NCBI RefSeq assembly: GCF_024494685.1 | Contig: NZ_JANHDM010000016.1 | Location: 1-64,000 of the forward strand | Direction of reading: 5' to 3' | DNA length: 64,000 bases | Source: Halorubrum rubrum | GTDB lineage: Archaea > Halobacteriota > Halobacteria > Halobacteriales > Haloferacaceae | In this document: in pieces, positions 55,060-63,257 of the stretch | How the letters are laid out: every line of letters begins with the position of its first letter | Position numbering within the stretch: the stretch's first letter is position 1 | Position numbers and translations under genes: made by a program | The notes under the pieces: model-generated | The model's database searches: none | Told to the model about the DNA's origin: nothing | What the model saw: only the letters and a program-made list of their open reading frames with translations

Positions 55060-55965
55060 ATGACACACCCGCTCCCGGTGGCCGTCCCCCGCAAGGGCCG
55101 TCCGCTGGAGGCCGTCCTCGAGCGGATCGCCGACGCCGGACGCACCGACGAACTCGACGCGCTCGCCGACCAAGTGAGCAACACGCTCCGCTACGAGAAG
55201 TCGGTGACGAAAGGCTCCATCGAGGCCGACGACGGCCCGTACCAGCGGCTCGCGGAGTACTCCGACCCCGAGGAGCCGGGAAACCCGGAGTTCACGCTGC
55301 TCCGTGACGACCGGGAGGGGAAGCCGCGACGGATCGTCTTCGACGCCGCGACCGTGACGATCGACGGCGTCGAACTCAAACTCGTGGGGCGCGAGGAGCC
55401 GTTCCGGGCGCTTCGAACCCACGAGTTCGCGCTCGGATTCGACTCGGCGGACCTCGTGTTGGAGGAGGTGGTCGGGATCCGGCCGACCGGGCTCGCCGGC
55501 CTCGCGGACGTCAACGACCGGATCGATCCGGTCGACACGGACGTCCGCGTGGTGAGCGGGCTCGGTGACACCGTGTATCACACGCTGATGGGTCGGCCCG
55601 AGGTGCTGGCGCCGGGACGTGAGTTGGACAGGCAGTTCCTCGCGGAGTACGAGGGACCGTTGTGTATCTCCCCGCGGTACGAGCGGCTCGTCACCGCCGT
55701 GTTGGGGACGGACACGCTGGAGGACGTCGAGTTCGTCTATCCGGACCCGGAAACGTCCGAGGAGGCGGCCATCGCGGACGCGGGAATGGGCGTGTACCTC
55801 ACCGTCACCGGATCGACGGCGCGGGATCACGGGCTCGTGCTCGGCGAGCACCTCTTCCCGAGCGAGACGGTCGTGATGCGTAACACCGCCGAGGATCACC
55901 CGCATTTGAAACGCGCGCTCGCGTTGTTCGACGGACTGAGTGCCGAATCGAAACTCGCGGTCTGA
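55060..55965 (+). CDS. HisG-like (ATP phosphoribosyltransferase fold) protein
   Basis: 301 residues. The N-terminus VAVPRKGRPLEAVLERI resembles the HisG opening, and ADAGMGVYLTVTGSTARDHG near residue 245 corresponds to the HisG PRPP-loop region, but the TGST context is altered and the middle ~170 residues, including DSADLVLEEVVGIRPTGLAG, do not follow the normal enzyme. It is a diverged relative of the periplasmic-binding-like catalytic domain. Whether it still binds PRPP is unknown. It follows the coiled-coil gene by 48 bases in the same direction and may be in its operon. Confidence 0.65.
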   Translation: MTHPLPVAVPRKGRPLEAVLERIADAGRTDELDALADQVSNTLRYEKSVTKGSIEADDGPYQRLAEYSDPEEPGNPEFTLLRDDREGKPRRIVFDAATVTIDGVELKLVGREEPFRALRTHEFALGFDSADLVLEEVVGIRPTGLAGLADVNDRIDPVDTDVRVVSGLGDTVYHTLMGRPEVLAPGRELDRQFLAEYEGPLCISPRYERLVTAVLGTDTLEDVEFVYPDPETSEEAAIADAGMGVYLTVTGSTARDHGLVLGEHLFPSETVVMRNTAEDHPHLKRALALFDGLSAESKLAV

Positions 55966-56134
55966 TCCGCTCTCAGGCGGTCGATACGGGATCGACCGTC
56001 CACGAGCCGGCACTCGTGAAAGTTGCGAGCAGCTTAGCTGTCGGCGATCGGTAATAGTCACCGTTCGACGGGATGGGTACTGAGTGATATAGAGGGAGAC
56101 GTAATCCTCATAGGAGCGCTTAACACGGTATAAC

Positions 56135-56140
56135 GGAGGA
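56135..56140 (+). promoter_or_regulatory. Shine-Dalgarno for the ArsC-like gene
   Basis: GGAGGA lies 8 bases before the ATG at 56149 and indicates a leadered mRNA. Confidence 0.55.
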
Positions 56141-56148
56141 GATGATCC

Positions 56149-56580
56149 ATGAGTACAGCGGTACCGACGACGTTCGGATTCGTGTGTGTACAGAACGCGG
56201 GACGGAGTCAGATGTCGGCTGCGTTCGCTGAGCGAGAACGTACTCGCCGAGGGTTAGGGGACGATATCGAGATCCTTACCGGCGGTACACACCCGGCCGA
56301 ACGCGTTCACGACGAAGTGATCACGGTCATGCGGGAGCGAGACGTCGATCTCTCGAACCGGACGCCACGAGCGGTCTCGACCGAGGAGCTCGAATCGTGT
56401 GCTGTCGTCGCCACGATGGGCTGTTCGACGCTGGAACTGGACGCCGAGAACGTCGACGTTCGAGACTGGGCGTTAGACGATCCGCACGGGCAGGACCTCG
56501 ACACTGTTCGCGAAATTCGCGACGACATAGAGCGACGCGTCAAGGCGCTGTTCGACGAGTTCTATCCGGACGAACCGTAG
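56149..56580 (+). CDS. ArsC-type arsenate reductase / low-molecular-weight phosphatase
   Basis: 143 residues. VCVQNAGRSQMS near residue 12 is the CX5R phosphate loop (Cys14, Arg20) and DPHGQDLDTVREIRDD near 110 holds the general-acid aspartate of the low-molecular-weight tyrosine phosphatase fold. GTHPAERVHDEVI near 48 and VDLSNRTPRAV near 70 also match the thioredoxin-type arsenate reductases. Without other ars genes, arsenate reduction and protein-tyrosine phosphatase remain alternatives. Confidence 0.85.
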   Translation: MSTAVPTTFGFVCVQNAGRSQMSAAFAERERTRRGLGDDIEILTGGTHPAERVHDEVITVMRERDVDLSNRTPRAVSTEELESCAVVATMGCSTLELDAENVDVRDWALDDPHGQDLDTVREIRDDIERRVKALFDEFYPDEP

Positions 56581-57146
56581 CGTAGACGTACCAAACCAGC
56601 AATCCTCCGCTTGTGGGAAGTCCCATCGTTCACGGCCGGGAGGATGTCACAACAAGCAACTACTACGATATTTCCCCGTTGGACCGCACACGACGGTGAA
56701 ATCGACTCGAATCCCCGTACAGCCTCGGTCGTCACCGATTCGACCCCCACGCTAGGAAGGCGTACACCGACGAGACCCCCTGAGGTAGAGCCCGCGTTCA
56801 ACACGGGCTGAATGGTATGTACTGAGAGTGCTGGCCTGAACGTGAGTAGTCTCTGTAGTTGCGGACGCCAAAACTGCTGTACGGATTCGAAACCAGTCCA
56901 TGAATTGTTGAGATGGCCATTGACAAGTTACATCTTCTCGACAACTTATCATTCTGAAACTTGTAGGGTTAGATACGATGTGTCGGAACCACGAGGCAGT
57001 GAACTACGCAACAGGAACAGCGACATCGAAAACCGGGCTTATCAACATGTACATTCACGGCGGTACGCTCCTCTCAGTACTCACACTGCTGGTGGGGCTG
57101 GTGAGCACTGGAACGGTAGATGCCGCGATTCAGGTGTGGTGGCAGT
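56581..57146. other. AT-richer intergenic region with possible gene debris
   Basis: About 570 bases. AGCCCG/CGGGCT around nine bases (56788-56808) is a weak hairpin. From about 57020 the frame starting at 56978 reads TGLINMYIHGGTLLSVLTL and VGLVSTGTVDAA, a single hydrophobic helix that runs straight into repeat copy A; it may be the end of a broken membrane protein but the evidence is too thin to call. Otherwise nothing recognisable. Confidence 0.4.
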
Positions 57147-57210
57147 TGGCTCTGTTGAAATCCTCTTCTTCAGATATATTCTTGCCTGAAACAGCCAGTC
57201 AATGAGAGTT
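57147..57210 (+). repeat. IS6-like terminal repeat, copy A
   Basis: Starts TGGCTCTGTTGAAATCCT. It matches copy B (58824-58887) at 53 of 64 positions. The first bases, GGCTCTGTTGAAA, resemble ends of IS6-family elements (IS26 has GGCACTGTTGCAAA). No transposase follows. Confidence 0.65.
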
Positions 57211-57299
57211 GCGTAAAGACCAAACTGTTTTTCGGCCGGACATTATTCATTTGAAGTCACACAAGGCATTTAATCCGAACTCCACTTTGATCAAACAAC

Positions 57300-58277
57300 A
57301 TGTTCGCGCTAGCCGGGGACCGTCGTCTCACTTTAGCGATGCTCGGTGGTGTGTTAATCCCTCTCGTTCTGGGCCTCAACGAGGCTGCACAGGAGTATAT
57401 CGGCCTTGCTGTCGTGGTGCCAATGTTGCTCGGATTCGGACTGATCGAAATCTACCGCTCATACGGAGACACCTACGGGAATTCCGGAAGAGCAGGCGTT
57501 CTGTTGACCGCTGCCGGTATATCTCTCTTGGGGCTCGTTGTTCTCGCCTACGCACTACTGCCACCGATGTTTGCGCTCCTGTACATCCTCGCCGTCCCGT
57601 TCGTCGCGGGGTCAGTCTCTCTCGCGCTCGGGTCAGGATTGCTTGCACTTGGTCTCCGAAAGGCTGGCCTCATCTCGCGCCCAGCAGTAGCAGGACTCGG
57701 ACTCGGTGTAATTCCTATTCTTGGAGCGATGTTCTCGGCTAGTTTCGGTTCCGGCACTCCATCTGCAATCTGGGCAGTTCTCATCGGAATTCCGTACGGT
57801 TTTGGATGGGTTCTTACTGCCCATGAACTGCGGACAGCACATAGAGGCCGTGTTCCACAGTCGCCCCAAATCTCTGTCGGAAGGACCGTCATACCTCACG
57901 TAGTCGGTGCCGGTCTCGTTGGAGCGATATTGGTACTCCTCTCAGCCGGACGGTTTCTTCCGCTAGGTGCGCTCTCGACCACACCGTGGGTCGGAGAGAG
58001 CTTCGCATTGGACATCTTACATCTTGGGGTGGGACTCCTCGGTCTTGTTGTCGCCGTCTCGGGACGACCCGAGAAGGTGCGGACCTACGATCAGATTGTT
58101 GGTATCGGCGCACTGTGTCTGGTGGGTATCACACTGTTCGGGACGTTCGTCTCAGTACCCGGAATACACCGTCTTGCGGCTGAACTTGGGTTGATTCTTA
58201 CGGACACCATTCTCTATGTCCCCATCGGAATTATCCTCACGACTCTTGGGTTCGGCGTTGCTGTTGAGGATTCTTGA
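57300..58277 (+). CDS. Multi-spanning membrane protein, unknown function
   Basis: 325 residues with about 9-10 hydrophobic segments spread over the whole length (for example LAMLGGVLIPLVLGL, GISLLGLVVLAYALLPPMFA, AVAGLGLGVIPILGAMFSA, LGLILTDTILYVPIGIIL). The C-terminal third, ALDILHLGVGLLGLVVAVSG, vaguely recalls DUF4383-type four-helix proteins. No catalytic motif. CATTTAATCC about 30 bases upstream is a good TATA box. It lies between repeat copies A and B. Confidence 0.7.
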   Translation: MFALAGDRRLTLAMLGGVLIPLVLGLNEAAQEYIGLAVVVPMLLGFGLIEIYRSYGDTYGNSGRAGVLLTAAGISLLGLVVLAYALLPPMFALLYILAVPFVAGSVSLALGSGLLALGLRKAGLISRPAVAGLGLGVIPILGAMFSASFGSGTPSAIWAVLIGIPYGFGWVLTAHELRTAHRGRVPQSPQISVGRTVIPHVVGAGLVGAILVLLSAGRFLPLGALSTTPWVGESFALDILHLGVGLLGLVVAVSGRPEKVRTYDQIVGIGALCLVGITLFGTFVSVPGIHRLAAELGLILTDTILYVPIGIILTTLGFGVAVEDS

Positions 58278-58375
58278 ATCAACTATACCGACCGGATAGC
58301 CCTCAATCTTGTTAGCAGTTGAGGACTTCAATATACTCGCATAATTATATCTTGATGGGCAATTAATATGCTCGT

Positions 58376-58816
58376 ATGCCCCCGAATATCCCGACACGAA
58401 CGGCCCTTCAAGCCACTAAGTTACTGCTCGCCGGAGCAGTTCTTCTCGTTACCGCAATGGCATTTAATTATCTCCCGCAACCATACTCAACGTGGCCAAC
58501 CATTGGATCAATACCAGTCAGTCCTGAACTCGTCGTTCCGGCACTACTCGGCGTCGTTGTCGTGGTTGAAGCGTTTGTAGAGCAATTCAGTATTGCGTCA
58601 GTCTTCCTTGCTCTCTTCGGGGGCCTAACGTTCCTACTTGGTACAGCGAGCTTATACATGTTGTACGCAGTCGAATCTGGCGGGGTATTCTTCATTGGAT
58701 TCTTCACGATGATCGCAGGGATTCTCCTTGCTGTCGGGGTTTTTCTCCACACAATTGTACGAACAGAACGCTTCAAAACTGCTTCTAAGGGAATAATAAA
58801 TTCAATCTCTAATTAG
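58376..58816 (+). CDS. Small four-helix membrane protein, unknown function
   Basis: 146 residues with four hydrophobic segments (LLLAGAVLLVTAMAF, VVPALLGVVVVVEAF, ASVFLALFGGLTFLLGTASL, FFTMIAGILLAVGVFLHTIV). Not assigned to a family. TATA-like AATTATATC about 30 bases before the ATG indicates its own leaderless promoter. It ends just before repeat copy B. Confidence 0.65.
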   Translation: MPPNIPTRTALQATKLLLAGAVLLVTAMAFNYLPQPYSTWPTIGSIPVSPELVVPALLGVVVVVEAFVEQFSIASVFLALFGGLTFLLGTASLYMLYAVESGGVFFIGFFTMIAGILLAVGVFLHTIVRTERFKTASKGIINSISN

Positions 58817-58823
58817 TTAGATT

Positions 58824-58887
58824 TGGCTCTGTTGAGATCCTATTCTTCAGACACATTATCGCCTGAAACAGCTGGTCACTGAAAGCT
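58824..58887 (+). repeat. IS6-like terminal repeat, copy B
   Basis: Starts TGGCTCTGTTGAGATCCT. It is 83 percent identical to copy A over 64 bases. Its first 18 bases are repeated exactly, inverted, at 59405-59422 (copy C), so B and C bracket a 599-bp segment like the ends of a transposable unit. Confidence 0.65.
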
Positions 58888-58932
58888 ACATATTACCCGA
58901 CAATACTTTCAACAGATCGTCAAAGTTCTACG

Positions 58933-59307
58933 TTATTCTACGGGTGTGATTCTCCTAATTGCCTCTAATGATGTACCTAGAGAAACAGTTAGGGCAAGTA
59001 CAATCAACCCAATTACTAACTGATCACGTAGCTCCAAGTATTGGCCTAACTCCTCAATTCCAAGCGGAGCAATATAACCTGCAATAAGCACCCCAACAAT
59101 AGCGATTGTCACCACTACTATTCTCTTATCCTCTGGGACAGGCTTAAAGACAAACCAACCAGCACCGACAGTGGGAATTAATACAATCCCCCCTATAAAT
59201 GAACCCCCCGTAGCTATCAGGAATAAAACCACTGTGACGGCCGCACACCAAAGGGCTATTTTTTGAAGTTCCACACAAATAAGTTCATAATAGCGCCACT
59301 TATACAT
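58933..59307 (-). CDS. Small membrane protein between inverted repeats
   Basis: 124 residues with four hydrophobic segments (LWCAAVTVVLFLIATGGSFI, GGIVLIPTVGAGWFVF, IVVVTIAIVGVLIAGYIAPLG, LVIGLIVLALTVSLGTSL). No family recognised. Low GC compared with the core. It is the only gene inside the B-C inverted repeat unit, reads on the minus strand and has no transposase. The ATG at 59305-59307 may not be the true start; later methionines are lacking, so it is kept. Confidence 0.55.
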   Translation of the reverse strand: MYKWRYYELICVELQKIALWCAAVTVVLFLIATGGSFIGGIVLIPTVGAGWFVFKPVPEDKRIVVVTIAIVGVLIAGYIAPLGIEELGQYLELRDQLVIGLIVLALTVSLGTSLEAIRRITPVE

Positions 59308-59404
59308 TTGTGTTACATATCATTCTGACTACTCTATTATCGAACTAGGTAAATACCAACTCTTCTGCATTGACGGCAACCGGATCAAAATACATCACTT
59401 ACTG

Positions 59405-59422
59405 AGGATCTCAACAGAGCCA
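59405..59422 (-). repeat. IS6-like terminal repeat, copy C (inverted)
   Basis: The complement reads TGGCTCTGTTGAGATCCT, identical over 18 bases to the start of copy B but in opposite orientation; the similarity stops after that. Confidence 0.65.
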
Positions 59423-59488
59423 CTTCTTAAGTAGTCGAAATTTAGAATCACCGATACGAATATATGGATACCAAAGAAACACCATTCT

Positions 59489-60046
59489 ATGCAGTCCCCG
59501 AACTCAAATTCCCTTCGGACCGTGTATAGTCGATATGGTCCCACAACGGATCGCAACGACATAGTTGCAGGATATGCAGCAGGAATCGGTGCCATCTTTG
59601 TGTCGGCACTATACATCACGTCGGTTTGGTTCGTTGACTCAACGGTTTTTGACCTCAGCTGGTCGCCGTACTTTGCGGCTCTTGAGTTTAACTGGGTCGT
59701 CTACTCTGGAGTGATTGGGCTGGCCTTTGCCGTGCCAGCGGCGTTTTTTGTCGGAGCGGTCGGCTGGCGGATTACCCCAACTCAAACTGCGTCAGGCGGT
59801 GCTTTGAAGGGTGCCGTTGGCGCTGTAGCTACGTTCTTGGTGGCTTTTGTACCAATCGCGGCGGTCGTCTTCGTGCTCGAAATTACGAGTTCAGAGTCAG
59901 TCGGAGCCGGTATCGCATTAGCGAATGCGCTTGAACTCTCTGGCATCTTTATCGCCGTCGGATTCATACTCACGTGGTGGCTCGCAATTCCTGTGGGCTG
60001 CCTCGTGGGAGTAGTATACACGGCCCGCCGTCCGATTGCGAATTAA
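59489..60046 (+). CDS. Membrane protein, unknown function
   Basis: 185 residues with four to five hydrophobic segments (GYAAGIGAIFVSALYITSVW, WVVYSGVIGLAFAVPAAFFV, GAVATFLVAFVPIAAVVFVL, LSGIFIAVGFILTWWLAIPV). No motif identifies a family. GAATATATGG about 28 bases upstream of the ATG is a good TATA element. It lies between repeat copies C and D. Confidence 0.65.
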   Translation: MQSPNSNSLRTVYSRYGPTTDRNDIVAGYAAGIGAIFVSALYITSVWFVDSTVFDLSWSPYFAALEFNWVVYSGVIGLAFAVPAAFFVGAVGWRITPTQTASGGALKGAVGAVATFLVAFVPIAAVVFVLEITSSESVGAGIALANALELSGIFIAVGFILTWWLAIPVGCLVGVVYTARRPIAN

Positions 60047-60064
60047 ACCGCGTACCATCGTAAC

Positions 60065-60078
60065 TGGCTCTGTTGAAA
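60065..60078 (+). repeat. IS6-like terminal repeat, copy D
   Basis: TGGCTCTGTTGAAA matches copy A exactly over 14 bases. It sits in the 205-base gap (60047-60251) before the orc gene; the rest of that gap holds the TATA element TTTATTA at 60216-60222, about 30 bases before the orc ATG, and nothing else seen. Confidence 0.55.
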
Positions 60079-60251
60079 CGGATATTTCCAACAGGTAAAG
60101 CCGTGAAGCTATCGCTTACTACTTGTCCTGTATGGAACGGGAACGAGCCTAATTCGATACCCAATACCAGAACTCCACGAACGAATTCGGAAGATTCGGA
60201 AATCACACGCTTCCATTTATTACCCACCGGGTTCGTGTCGACAGTCCAACG

Positions 60252-61256
60252 ATGATAACGGACGCCCGCGTACTTCAGCCGGAATTCATCCCCAGCGAGG
60301 TGAAACACCGGGATGCAGAGGTCAACACGCTCTCCAGTGTACTCCGCCCGCTCACTGACGGTGTACGAGCTGATCCGGCGTTCCTGTACGGGCCGTCCGG
60401 CACAGGGAAGACTTGTATCGCGCAGTTCACTGTCGAACGACTCCGCCAAGAAGTCGTCGACGTGAACTACCAGTACGTGAACTGCTGGGAAGACTACAGC
60501 CGCTTCAAAACCCTGTACACTATCCTCGACGGCATCAACAACACCATCGACATCCACCGGCAGTCAACTCCGAAAGACGTGCTGCTCGACCGGCTCAAAG
60601 ACTACACCGGCCCACCATACGTTGTCATCCTCGACGAAGTTGACCAGCTCCAAGACAAGAGTCTGCTGTACGATCTCTACCGCGTCAAAGACCTCACAAT
60701 GCTTCTCATCGCCAACAAGGAAACAGAAGTCTTCGCAGAGATTGACGACCGTCTCACCAGTAGACTCACGACCGCGACCCGTATCCACTTCGACCACTAC
60801 TCCCGGTCAGAACTCACCACCATCCTTAATGACCGCGTTCAGTGGGGGCTTGTCCCGAATATAATCGATCAGGAACGCCTGAATCTGATTGCTGCGAAGG
60901 CGGCCGGTGATGCACGGATCGCTATCGGTATCCTGCGCAACGCCGCCCGGCACGCTCACGGAAACAGCCTCGATGAAATCCCCACAGATGTGATTCGAGA
61001 TGTGGTTCCGGAAACGAAATCGGAAATCCAGCAGCAAACCATCGACCGCCTCACCGACCATCAACAAACCCTCTATGACATCATCACCGATCACGGCACT
61101 ATCGAACCCCAAGCCCTCTATGATGAGTATCAGGAACGTGTTACAGATCCGAAGACCAAACGCACTGTTCGGAATCACCTCTCGAAGCTCGAACACTACA
61201 ACCTCATCGGATCCGAAGGAAACACAAAAGGCCGCATCTATCGCGCCCTGACCTAA
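60252..61256 (+). CDS. Orc1/Cdc6-family replication initiator (short)
   Basis: 334 residues of an AAA+ initiator. Walker A is GPSGTGKT (residues 47-54), Walker B ILDEVDQL with Asp128-Glu129, sensor 1 in LLIANKE near 152, and GDARIAIGILRNAARHA near 220 is the sensor 2 arginine helix. The C-terminal ~75 residues are a winged helix (LYDEYQERVTDPKTKRTVRN, HLSKLEHYNLIG). It is shorter than chromosomal haloarchaeal Orc1/Cdc6 (usually 400 or more), typical of plasmid- or element-borne copies. No origin-recognition repeats were found beside it. Confidence 0.88.
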   Translation: MITDARVLQPEFIPSEVKHRDAEVNTLSSVLRPLTDGVRADPAFLYGPSGTGKTCIAQFTVERLRQEVVDVNYQYVNCWEDYSRFKTLYTILDGINNTIDIHRQSTPKDVLLDRLKDYTGPPYVVILDEVDQLQDKSLLYDLYRVKDLTMLLIANKETEVFAEIDDRLTSRLTTATRIHFDHYSRSELTTILNDRVQWGLVPNIIDQERLNLIAAKAAGDARIAIGILRNAARHAHGNSLDEIPTDVIRDVVPETKSEIQQQTIDRLTDHQQTLYDIITDHGTIEPQALYDEYQERVTDPKTKRTVRNHLSKLEHYNLIGSEGNTKGRIYRALT

Positions 61257-61347
61257 CGAACGGTACAGATTCGCGGTGTGTGCTGGTGGGTTTCGGAAGT
61301 GACACGCCGATCCATAACCCGGACGGTGAACACGTGTTACTGTACGG

Positions 61348-62460
61348 ATGCCACCGAACAACACTAACACCGAGTCCGATCCAGACCGTCCAGTTCCGGA
61401 AGGAACTCGTGACAACGTAACAGAAGCAATCACGAGTCACGGATTCCGCGAGTGGTACGATGAACGGCAGATTGAGCAGAATCTACTCGATGGGAAGCCG
61501 TATTTCAACGGCCCGTCACCGCGGAAACCACCGGACAGGCACACGCCGAGCAAACTGTTACAGTGTCACCGGAAGGCGCTGTACGCCCGGCAGAACGCAC
61601 CGCGAGAAGGCACCACACCGGACGGGATCTTCTGGATAGGATCCACGTTCGAAGAGGACATCATCGTGCCGTACCTACAGGACGCAACCCCGGACGGTCT
61701 GTACATCCAGAATTCCCTGTGGATTGACGCGACCGTCACGGTTGGCGATACTGAAATGCGATTACGCGGGGCGACTGACCCAGTTGTCGTAACTGCAGAC
61801 GGCGACCCAGCGATCCTCACGGAGATTAAAACGACAACTGATGTTGACCACTTGACCGAGCCGAAGCCACACCACAAGGCGCAACTCCACGCGTACCTGT
61901 ACGCGCTCAACAACGAGTACGACTACCCTGTCACTGAGGGTCTCATCATTTACGGGTCGCGGAAGACGCTCGACATTCGCGTGTTCCAGGTCACGTTCGA
62001 CGCGGACTTCTGGCAGCGCGTCGTGGACTGGATGGCCACGCAAACCGCCTACGAGCAGGGTGGTGAGTTACCGCCAGCTGATCCGGAGCGCGATTGGGAG
62101 TGTACGTACTGTTCGTTCAAGCATCGGTGCGGGCAGGCTGACACGCCGTACCAGGACATCGGGCCTGACGGACTACTCCCAGTGTTCGATGGGTACGACC
62201 GGGATACACTCACAGAGTATCTGGATGCACACGATGATGCACGACTCACACCGACACTCGCGCACGCGTACCCGGAGTTAGCCGCTGAGTACGGAGTGTA
62301 TGACTGGTCGTGTCCGCGGTGTAGTGAGACGTACGCGTGGGACGAATTCGACTGGGATGGGGACACATCGAACCTTCCGATCTGCCCAACCTGCCGTCGT
62401 GACGGGAAACTCCTTACAGTAAGCGGGCCAGAACCAGACGAACAGTTACGAGATGGGTAG
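61348..62460 (+). CDS. Cas4-like PD-(D/E)XK nuclease with C-terminal zinc ribbon
   Basis: 370 residues. Cys73 (LLQCHRK) and Cys252, Cys255, Cys261 (CTYCSFKHRC) are the four Fe-S cysteines of the Cas4/AddB-like fold. Asp144 in RGATDP, Glu159 and Lys161 in EIK, and Gln179-Tyr183 (QLHAY) are the nuclease motifs II, III and QxxxY. The first 65 residues are extra. After the nuclease comes a second module with Cys322, Cys325, Cys346 and Cys349, a zinc ribbon (CPRC, CPTC) not found in normal Cas4. No cas genes or CRISPR array are near. It follows orc by 91 bases in the same direction. Confidence 0.85.
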   Translation: MPPNNTNTESDPDRPVPEGTRDNVTEAITSHGFREWYDERQIEQNLLDGKPYFNGPSPRKPPDRHTPSKLLQCHRKALYARQNAPREGTTPDGIFWIGSTFEEDIIVPYLQDATPDGLYIQNSLWIDATVTVGDTEMRLRGATDPVVVTADGDPAILTEIKTTTDVDHLTEPKPHHKAQLHAYLYALNNEYDYPVTEGLIIYGSRKTLDIRVFQVTFDADFWQRVVDWMATQTAYEQGGELPPADPERDWECTYCSFKHRCGQADTPYQDIGPDGLLPVFDGYDRDTLTEYLDAHDDARLTPTLAHAYPELAAEYGVYDWSCPRCSETYAWDEFDWDGDTSNLPICPTCRRDGKLLTVSGPEPDEQLRDG

Positions 62461-62468
62461 CGGGTTAT

Positions 62469-63257
62469 TCATTCATCGTCAGACGCGGAGTCATTCTTTG
62501 AGGTGTCACTGGACTCACTCTCCGCTAGTCGGTCCTGTAGTTCTGTGTCAGTCAATTGGCTTTGACCTTCATCTGCACCCGTGTTTGTCTCCGAGTTATC
62601 GTCTTCAGCATCTGGATTGTGCGGTGGCTCGTCAGACGAATCCGGCCGGACCACGGTAGGTGAGGATTCGGTTTCCGAATTTGACTCAGACGTAGACCGT
62701 GACTCTGACGGATCAGTCTCCTCACTTGTACTGGCCTCTTCGTCGTCAGCACCAGTATCAGTCTCCTCATCAGATTCCTCTTTGAGGGCCTGTACTTCCT
62801 CTAATTCCGACGGTACTCCAGTGCCGTCCTCTCTGGGGGCAATACGCTCATCGCGTGCCGCCTCAAACTTAATGAAGTTCGTCGGGTTATCCTCTACCCA
62901 CTCGACGATCTCCTCGGTCTTCTGCTCGATTTCCTTCTGCCGGCCCCGCATCTGGTAGTAACTACTAACGATTCCTTTATTCGCCATACGCTCAGCGACG
63001 TACTTTCCCAGGTCTGTAAGCGTGTACACGTGTTTCGTGCCGTGGTCGTTACTTTCCAATTCCACTGTGAGTAGTCCGAGGTGATCTGCATCGATGCGCC
63101 GCCGTGTAATTGTGGATGAGGTAATCTCAATTTCCGATTCTAATTCCGAATACGCCCGTGGCCGCTCATACAGTAGCGCTATCAGTCCGATACTGCCTTT
63201 CAACTGTAGAAACTCTACCAGCGTCCCACACGGTTCGTACTCGTCGCTATCCGCCAT
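62469..63257 (-). CDS. Winged-helix protein with long acidic tail
   Basis: 262 residues. The N-terminal ~90 residues form a winged helix (SIGLIALLYERPRAYSELES, SSTITRRRIDADHLGLL, HVYTLTDLGKYVAERMANKG). A helical, possibly coiled region follows to about residue 130 (RQKEIEQKTEEIVEWVEDN). The last ~130 residues are Ser/Thr/Glu/Asp-rich and disordered. It converges on the Cas4-like gene with 8 bases between stops. It could be the repressor or an accessory DNA-binding protein of the element. Confidence 0.75.
   Translation of the reverse strand: MADSDEYEPCGTLVEFLQLKGSIGLIALLYERPRAYSELESEIEITSSTITRRRIDADHLGLLTVELESNDHGTKHVYTLTDLGKYVAERMANKGIVSSYYQMRGRQKEIEQKTEEIVEWVEDNPTNFIKFEAARDERIAPREDGTGVPSELEEVQALKEESDEETDTGADDEEASTSEETDPSESRSTSESNSETESSPTVVRPDSSDEPPHNPDAEDDNSETNTGADEGQSQLTDTELQDRLAESESSDTSKNDSASDDE

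Noticed and set aside
56978-57205. 75-codon open frame with one hydrophobic stretch
   Set aside because: It crosses into repeat copy A, so at best it is a broken gene end; not enough to call.
60047-61347. Origin recognition boxes next to the orc gene
   Set aside because: The haloarchaeal ORB pattern (TTTCCANTGGAAAC-like) is not present in either flanking gap; TTTCCAACAGG near 60085 is too weak.
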